Below are positions 56,222-64,000 of a DNA stretch of 64,000 nucleotides, one piece after another (position 1 is the first letter of the stretch; every line of letters begins with the position of its first letter). Source of the stretch: Zoroaster sp. YZ-2022. Its lineage: Eukaryota > Echinodermata > Asteroidea > Forcipulatida > Zoroasteridae. A program made the position numbers and the translations under genes. Location: contig CM055816.1 in assembly GCA_029582265.1 (NCBI GenBank), positions 23,895,825 through 23,959,824 of the forward strand. Reading direction: 5' to 3'. A model generated the notes under the pieces. The model worked only from the letters and a program-made list of their open reading frames with translations, was not told the DNA's origin and ran no database searches.

Positions 56222-56700
56222 TGAGCTAGATCAGCTGGTGAGTTAACCTAATGAAACCTATTGGAAAATGTTAGGCATAGTCCCAGGTATCATAAATGGC
56301 CGCTGCCAGACATTTTCAGCGGTGGGGGGTGCCCGCCAGACCTGAATAACCGGTGCCCCAAAATTGAGCTAGATCAGCTGGTGAGTTAACCTGATGAAAC
56401 CGACTGGAAAATGTTCGTCATAGTCCCAGGTATCATGAATGGCCGCTGCCAGACATTTTTAGTGGTGGGGGTGCCCGCCAGATACCCCCGAATGGCCCCA
56501 CCCCCAAAACTGATCTAGATCAGCTGGTGAGTTAACCTGATGAAACCTACTGGAAAATGTTCGTCATAGTCCCAGGTATCATGAATGGCCACTGCCAGAC
56601 ATTTTTAGTGGTGGGGGGTGCCCGCCAGACACCCCGAATGCAACCCCCCTTCCCAAATTGATCTAGATCAGCTGGTGAGTTAACCTGATGAAACCGGGGT
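56222..56700. repeat. ~148 bp tandem repeat, three units and a partial
   Basis: Units start near 56,223, 56,364, 56,513 and 56,660 with GA(G/T)CTAGATCAGCTGGTGAG and contain TCCCAGGTATCATGAATGGC and CGCTGCCAGACATTTTTAG. No gene. Copy C ends just upstream. Confidence 0.9.
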
Positions 56701-56719
56701 CCACAGAGGTGAAAGGCAG

Positions 56720-57380
56720 GGAAAGAAACCACTTAGCCAACCTGAATGTCAATCACAATTTTTCTGTAAAACTGATCAAAACATTGGACTCAAAAATGTT
56801 GCATGTAATATAAAGTAGACATATACAAATTATAAGTTTATCGAAAAAAGATATAATTGTGACCAAACATAGTCTTACGAAATAAAACAAAATATAACAT
56901 ACCCCCAAAAGAATCAAACACATTGTATTAAGATGTTTAAATCCCTTGATTAAATTGTAAATTTATGACTGGAAAATCACAGTGACCGTTTTGAACTTAA
57001 TAGCAACTGTTTCACAAGCAAAGTGAGAAAGAATTACATACGCCTGAGTCATCTGTAAAATTTATGTAAACATTAAATCAATAACAATATCGAAGTTTCT
57101 TTGACCTAATAAATGGCTTTGTAGAAATAGTTCAAGTCAGAGATTAGACTCTAAAGTGTAGATTCATGGCTACAGTGTACAAGCTGTACCCACGAATCTA
57201 CACCCTCTCGTCCATTCTCCTTAACATAATATTGTCCATTTTACAATTTACTAATGTGCTGATTATAACCTGAAAACACCTACTTGATAATGTTGGTCAT
57301 GAAAACAACTACCCCCCATCCCAAATATAGAGCTTGATAGATCTGAGCTGATTGAGTAACTTCTGTGGAGTTTTTGTCTT
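56720..57380. other. Intergenic stretch downstream of the nuclease-like gene
   Basis: AT-rich, with no gene or repeat recognised. The 3' UTR of the minus-strand gene should lie here, but I could not fix its polyadenylation site. Confidence 0.4.
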
Positions 57381-57383
57381 CTA

Positions 57384-60300
57384 CTAGTAATCTTCTTCCT
57401 CCTCTGAATCTGAGTCTTCGCTCCACGCTTCGCCATCTGAATCGCTCACTAGTCCATCAGTATTTTCCTCGTCCAACTCGGACTCGCTGTCAACTTCGAC
57501 CTCCATGTCCTCTACGTTGCTACTGCCATCCGTAAACAAACTGTCTGGTATGGCGGGCCCTTCGTACCAGGTTGGCTTCAAGAGGTTGTCCTTCACACAC
57601 CATCCATAATCAGTTGGTGACAAACCGTCCCCAGGAGATGCCGTCACAGCCCGTGTCCACAATGCTGTAACATACTGTGCTCGTCGAATCTTCATTTCAA
57701 GGGCTGGACGAGAAGGCGGCAATAAGGCACAGTCAATCCGTTTGATGTTCGCCAGTGGATTTTCCTGAAAGTTGAAAAAATACATGATTAGAGCTTTAAA
57801 GGTACTCAAATTTGCTAATGATGACCATATTAATGTCTGTGCCTTAACTACCTTGTCAACTTTGCCGGTCATTTGCATCAGTTTGTTGTATCGTGCTTCG
57901 TTGACATTTTGAGTCTTGCTTTGTGCATACAAGCAGCAGACGAACTGTGATGCAACATCCAGATCAACATTGCCATGCACCTCACCCATGCTGATGAAGA
58001 GGTTAATATAGCAACCAGTCTGGTCCTTCTCGACGAGATCAAGGGGTTTAGTTTTGCCTTTCCTGGAAAGAAAGTACAAGTTATAGATAAAACAACTGCT
58101 CCAATGAGTATAAAATGGTTTATTGTACTTTCCCACACAACAATTATCCTCTATTAAGTCTAGTTTCAGTGCATGGGTCGTATGGGCTTTAATAGAGACG
58201 TATTTGTGAAAAGGAAATGAATTTGTGCCTACCTGTAAAAGGCTGACGTAAAGTCACATCCAGTGAAGGCATGGTATCCCGGTAGTGCTCTGGGAAGTCC
58301 AGGTTTGCGCTCTTCAAGGACGTCAGCAATGTTGGTCACGTTGATGTACCTCCTGCTGTTTCCCATCCCACAGTCCATGATGATGTTGGCTACGGACCGG
58401 ACTTCTCGACGTTGCTGGCCAAGGGCACCAATCAGTATCACTAAAACATCGGTGTCAGATGCCCTCACCATGACATTGCCTGATGTGATATTTGCGATGT
58501 GGAAAGCAACTAGCGTATCGGCCTCTTCATGGTCGCCTTGGAGGTGTTCTGGGCTGGCTATATTAATATGATGGTGCTCGTCGGGGATGAACTGGTAGCA
58601 CTCACCGCCGTAAGAAGCAAACAAGGTTTTACCACCAAAGATATTCCAGTAGTGATCTTCCCCCACTCTTTCAAGAGAAACTTGGCGAGTTCATTCTTGA
58701 AAACTCCATTGGTGAGAAGTTTTTTCCCGCTCTGTCTGATTGTCTGATCTGACCCGGTTATTACAAATACCGAGTCAACTGCACCCCGCAACTTTCTCTC
58801 ACTGTCCTTTATGGAGTTTTCCACATACTTGTCGAGGCAAACATGTGCTTCGCTAGCCCTCCCTGAACATACCACTGACAGCATGGTCCGAGCAATTGAT
58901 GCATATGATGCTCCTATGTTTGTTTGTGAAAGGACGGAATGGAGAAGAAGGCCTCCATCATAGACCTGTACATAGCCCCTCAGTAACTCGCCATCTCTGA
59001 CTGATTCCGTCTGGAGGGACTCAAGCTTTTTCAGCAATGCGGATTTTTCAGTTTTCACATGCGCTCCATCACAGTGTGCGAGTGATAGTGGGTATGTTGT
59101 TATTGGGTAGGAGAGAACCTTCCGAAGGTCAAAGGCTGTGTTCTCTGCAACAATTACAATCATTCGCACAAATGTGTCCCTCAGGCTCTCAGCATTTGTC
59201 TTGGAGGCAGTAGCTTTCTTCTTTACGTTCTGTGCAGCGAAGTTTTGAACACGAGTCCGTTTTACAGGTTGAAGAAATCGACTGTTGTTGATGTCCCATT
59301 CATTTTGAAACTTATCTCTTTCATCCTGACCCCTTTTCAGTGTGTTGAGTAGATATAATTCTGTGGCCTTTGATGCTACTTGGCCGGTTGCCATATTCAC
59401 CAAGGAATTTGGAGCATCATCTGTGAATGGGTTGCAGAAATCGTCGATTTTGCACTCAGTGCAGCCATCTGACTGTTGTCCCTCTTGATTCTAGAGGGAC
59501 GACATTGGGATATTGCAGTTTCCCACTTCAAGGCCAGTGAATGTTCTCAGCTCGGTAACTGCCATCGCCCTCTGAGTCATAGTAATTGACCACCGGCGCA
59601 TTGCACTCTCAGAATTTCTGAAGGCGACAATTCCTTTCATTTGGGATGCAGCATCACGGTTAACCGTCTGCTCCAAGGAGAGGTCAACGGCCGATCTGCT
59701 GTAATCATTCCTTGTGCGCCTGATGGAAAATGCACCCCTCTCTAGTACTTCACGCATCGTTGAGCCTGCACTCTTCAACTTCTGTAGGAAAAGTGTTCCC
59801 CATCTGGCGTAGTTTGGTCGGTTCAGGGCGAAGAACACCGCTAACATTGTTGGGAAAACATGGATGTAGCCATCAACGTCATTTGTCTTTACGCATCTCT
59901 GCAGTTCTCTGTGGAGGCGATTGATCAGGAAGATGTAAATTGCCCACAACTGAGCGGTTGACCCAAGGGTTCCGTCGAGAGTTGACTGGAAAAAGGCCTC
60001 GTACATCTGCAGGTGATGAGTGGCAACTGGATCCAATAGGTGTTCTTCTGCTAGTCTTGGGTCCAACGGTACTGTGGACATCACTTGTTGAAAGGAATGG
60101 CGTTCTTCGTCAGGTATGGCTAGGAGAAAGCGATTATACAACTTTTGCTCCAAAACGTTAGCAAGTAGATCATGAATCCGTGTGCATCTGTTGTAGAACT
60201 TCCCCTTGATAAAACCCATAATCGAGCCTTCCGCCAAGATGTCAGCTTCAGTGAGAATGAATTCTATCCCGCTTTCATTTATTAGTGTACCAATTGCTCC

Positions 60301-62781
60301 ATAGAAAGCCAGTTCGATATGGAAGTTGCCTAGCATTATCAGCATCTTGTCAAACAATGGAGTTTCGATTGCTTGAATTGAGTAGGCTTTCAATGCAACA
60401 GCCAAATCATAGGTGACAACTGCAAAATCTTGGCCCGTTTCCTTTGCAACGCTCATGGTCCGGATCATCGTCTCTCTCACCACATCATTGTTGGTTGGCG
60501 ATCTGGATAATGGGTCCATGTAGCAAATTCGATGAAGTGGTAAGGGATCCTTGATGTACTTGCTCATGAATCCAGCATGCAGTGGGGTGTTGCCATCCTC
60601 AGTTTCCAAAACCAATACAGATCCAATACCTTTAGTTGTATTTTGCAGTCATTTGGTTCTTCAGCGGTTGTTTGAGATGCCGTATTAGATGCTCCGGCAG
60701 GGCTATCATCATTTGCTTCTGCAGTAGAAATGAAGAACTGGGCTTTGTTGATGGATTTTCTGAATGGTGGTATCTCTCGTTCATTCCCTACAAACTTGCG
60801 TCGGTTTCTGCCTTCTCGAAACTCATTTGGAATATTGTTGGCCTGTAGGTCATTTTGCATTACATTCTGGTATGTGTGACCAACTGTCGCATGTAATGTT
60901 TGTTTCCCATCTAGAGTTTCCACGTTCGCATCATTGTTATCCCAAACACAGGCTGTAGCTAAGTTTGGATCAAGGCGAATCCCATCTGGAGCGTCACGTT
61001 CATCACCCGCCACTGAATACGCAAATTCAGTCTCCAGACCTTTGGTCTCACTGTAGCTTATACAGTGTCCTGTTCTGTTCATAATCTGCATTGCCAGTTT
61101 TGATCCTGTGAGGGATGCAAACCCGAGACCCATGGCTGTGTGTTTCCAGGGTTTCACTGTTCCACGAGTGACGTTATAAATGGCATCCGATGCCATTGCA
61201 GTTACCTTTCGGTCGACAGTTTCCTTGTGTACACCACTGAAAGTTGATGTGATGCCACCAAGAAGACTTCTGAAGAACAGGTCCAGCTGTGTTGGTATCT
61301 CTGGGGCGCATTCCTTCAAATTTTGGACTGTTGCAGGATTTGGGGTCTTTGTTTTCGGGAGCTGCATTATCAGTGATCTAAGATGGAGAGCGGCCCATCT
61401 CAACTTGCTATCCTCTTCATACCGTTTAGCATCCTCATGAAGGCGAGCCTTGGCATCCTCTTCTGGAAGAGCAGAACTGTAGATGAAGTTGCCTTTCCGC
61501 TGGTCCACTAATGTTATTTTGACTTGTTCTTTCAAACGGTCTTTTACCTTCCTGGTGAGATTTTGAACTGTGTAGGTCTGGATGTCTGCAACATCTCCTC
61601 CGACACTGATGTACTCCTCTTTGTACATGCCAAGCAAATCACCGACCAATACCGATCGTTGCTTTCCTACCACCTCATTCTGGATAAAGGAAATCAGAGA
61701 TTCAAATGCCCTCTTATGGTTTGACTGAGATAAGCTCCCTGGATTGGTAGGCCTGCATTGATCATCAGTCTCCCTCAGAAACTGGACGCGGCAGGATTTG
61801 TGGTATTCTGCCTCCTTTGCGATCAGGTCCATACCACTCCTAACGAGACTCTTGATACGTTCATTTTTTGAATACTTGACCCGTTGGCAAAGTGACTCAC
61901 AACCAGCAACTGTGGCTACCTTCAGTCTAGGCTCCTCTTTTCCATTTTCTTCTTACGGCTTTTGCCACAGAAAATACAATTTCCTTTTAACAGGCCCTGC
62001 TGATCGGACTTGGGAAGAACACTGCAGCGTCTTGTCTCAATGTAAGCCTGTTTGGTGGTGGATTCATTAACATCAGGTGGAAGGGGTTCTTTCTGACGCT
62101 TCACTGCTGTGTAATACTTATGACAAGATGGGTGATAGATGAGAGTAGATTTCTGATCATTGCTTACCAAAATCTTTTGCGTGACCTCCAAGTATTTGTC
62201 AGAGTTCAAAGTTTTACGCAAGGCAGCAGCATTCTTTACAGTTGTCCATATCCCATCATTTAGCTTTTTGAGCTTGCCATCCTCTTCTGTGGTTTTGTGA
62301 CAGATGTAGCAACTTAAAACACCCTCATCATCTTTGTTCTGGAATGAAAATATAAAGTATAAATTTTAATTGTCCATGAACCATGTTGCAAAATTTGCCT
62401 CCGCTTGCAAAGAAGCTGTGAGGCAAGAAGAGCCTACATTAGGTACACAGTTCAAAGACAACTTTTCCCAACGATGTTTAGGATATTTTTTTTCAGAGAC
62501 TCGGACGGAAGACATACAGACGGTCAAACCGTGGATGAGGCATAATGACATTTACATTTTGATTATGAGAATTATGAATTTCATCTTTTGTCCTTGAAAA
62601 AGATTGTGCAAATACATACCTCTTGATTGACAACAGTGGATGTTCGATTTAATCCTTGGGATGACTCTCCTGAAAATTCCTGTTCTAAACTGGAACATAT
62701 TTCTTCTGGTTCCATCCTCCTCCTTTGCGATTCTTCTGAACCTTGATTTTCTGAAGTCATACTTGCTTCATGTGGATCCAT
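57384..62781 (-). CDS. Large four-exon gene with FEN1/PIN-like nuclease signature
   Basis: Exons on the minus strand: 62,781-62,620 (54 codons), 62,338-58,233, 58,062-57,852 and 57,764-57,384, all with GT-AG introns (281, 170 and 87 bp). The product is about 1,600 residues. The N-terminus has Cys/His clusters (CYICHK, HPSCHKYY, CIFCGK, CESLCQ, SCR) that may bind zinc. The centre carries the conserved GNFHIELAFYGAIG, EGSIMGFIKGK, NYARW and SAVDLSLEQTVNRDA stretches of a family expanded in many aquatic invertebrates. Near the C-terminus DHEEADTL, ASDTDVLV and AFTGCDFTSAF match the acidic EAEA, SEDxD and GxDY sites of FEN1-type nucleases. The last exon ends in an acidic tail. Three one-base losses in A4, A4 and G5 runs (about 61,950, 60,650 and 58,668) and one in-frame TAG (59,491-59,493) break the frame. 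The biochemical role is unknown. Confidence 0.75.
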
Positions 62782-64000
62782 GCAGGCAATGTATCTACAG
62801 TGTTGTTATAGACTGTTAACAAACTGGTCAAACTTGCGCGCAATCCAACAACGAGCACCCCAACCTAACCCAAGAAACAACTTCCCTGAGTTACAGCAAA
62901 TAACTTTCAATGTTTTATATCGTATAAAGCTTAAGATTAATATTTTTAGGAAGTTTCAGGATTAAAGGCAAGGAATATTACTTTAAACTAAATCATCCCC
63001 AATAATCTGTACATGTTAACAGCTGTAAAATATACTGTGGAATTTCAAGGCCCTCCCATTTCTTAGTTAGCACAAAACACACATTCTTAGGCTATGACCA
63101 CGAGGTGGTCTGATACTGACCAGACCCCCACCCCCCACCTGTTGTATGACTATTACATATCAACATTGTTCAAGAAGATATAATCTGATGTTATTTTTGT
63201 GTGACATCATTTCTAAACCAAAAAAAACATTCGCTACACAATCACTTTATTATGCTGCACAGCCATAATACTATGACATCAGCTCAAACTCACATGATTA
63301 TATACACTGTACATGTTTAACCGATCCGTTATGTATTAAATGAAAAGCCTGTGATAAAACTTAACTATAATCTCTCTAAATCTCTCTGATTATTTAAATA
63401 ATCAAAATTGTGATCTATAGCGCATGCTGTATAAAAGATGGTTGTCTCAAATTGTATAAAAGTGAAACCAAATAAGTTTAGATGAGACAAACCAACAATA
63501 ACATTTAGCAATATTTACCTGTGGTGTGGAGTTAGGGCCGGCAGTGACCTAGCCCGGGCATGACAAGTAATTTGTCAATCAACATATGTAGTTCATGTTT
63601 CTTAACTAAACATTAATATAAAATATATAAAACCGTTCACCATGTATTTATGGAAGAATATTATTATTGATTACATTAACAAAATACTCAGCCCATAAGT
63701 AAATTATAATAATGAACTATTATTTTTAAGTGATGAATAAGCAAACTACAAGTTAAGAGCCTCAACAATAGAAAGTTTAACAGTTTGTCTGTTTGAGTTT
63801 CTCAACTCCAGTTAGAATGTGTGGTAATCAACAACAAGCTAAAGTAAAATTAAATAATACAAATTAAAACAACGGTATGTCTGACACAAATAAACTAAAT
63901 GGCATTTACGAACATTTTGTTCTGACTCACAACAATGGAGGTTTCATTTTCCTTCTGGGCACACGGTAGTTTCGTAATTTATCTAACACGAGCTGACATC
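62782..64000. other. Upstream region of the nuclease-like gene
   Basis: No coding sequence recognised. It should include the promoter and 5' UTR of the minus-strand gene, but no clear TATA or initiator could be chosen. Confidence 0.4.

Overview
The window is animal nuclear DNA, AT-rich and dense in repeats, with spliced genes and no bacterial gene layout. A fibrinogen-related secreted protein, a TOM70-like gene, Mag/SURL-type Ty3/gypsy DNA, Penelope-like DNA, hAT-type MITEs and a tRNA-derived SINE suggest a marine invertebrate, perhaps an echinoderm- or hemichordate-like deuterostome. The species guess is weak.

Layout: (A) 1 to about 13,340 is poor-quality sequence. Neighbouring bases are smeared into homopolymers. 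Much of it (about 680-8,460) is a second copy, in the same orientation, of 38,870-56,060. (B) 13,340-17,519 holds G-rich tracts, VNTRs and minus-strand exons of a TOM70-like gene. The end of one exon plus its splice donor is amplified about eight times. (C) 17,520-22,274 is a minus-strand Ty3/gypsy retrotransposon with two ~200 bp LTRs and decayed gag-pol. (D) 22,285-39,000 has no convincing host gene. It carries a third, older partial copy of the repeated segment, two hAT-type MITEs with perfect 8 bp target duplications, a SINE, and two LINE 3' ends. (E) 38,870-56,060 is the cleaner copy of the duplicated segment, around a fibrinogen-related gene. (F) 56,222-56,700 is a ~148 bp tandem repeat. 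(G) 57,384-62,781 is a four-exon minus-strand gene for a ~1,600-residue protein with a FEN1/PIN-like nuclease signature near its C-terminus.

The most unusual locus is 41,450-43,300. A foldback element has long inverted arms built from 21 bp units (10 left, about 18 right) and a 6 bp target duplication, and sits inside a LINE 3' tail. Its interior is an internally deleted Penelope-like coding sequence lacking the reverse transcriptase, followed on the same strand by a complete-looking hammerhead ribozyme at 42,070-42,113. A second, 4.8 kb reverse-transcriptase element of Penelope type splits the last coding part of the fibrinogen gene, with a 78 bp target duplication and a 38 bp inverted repeat at its 5' end. 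Copy A lacks the foldback/LINE insertion, the 4.8 kb element, an 804 bp exon duplication and a 230 bp MITE, so it gives natural empty sites for each.

Most reading-frame breaks in the host genes are one-base length changes in homopolymers. This suggests residual long-read error as much as true pseudogenisation.
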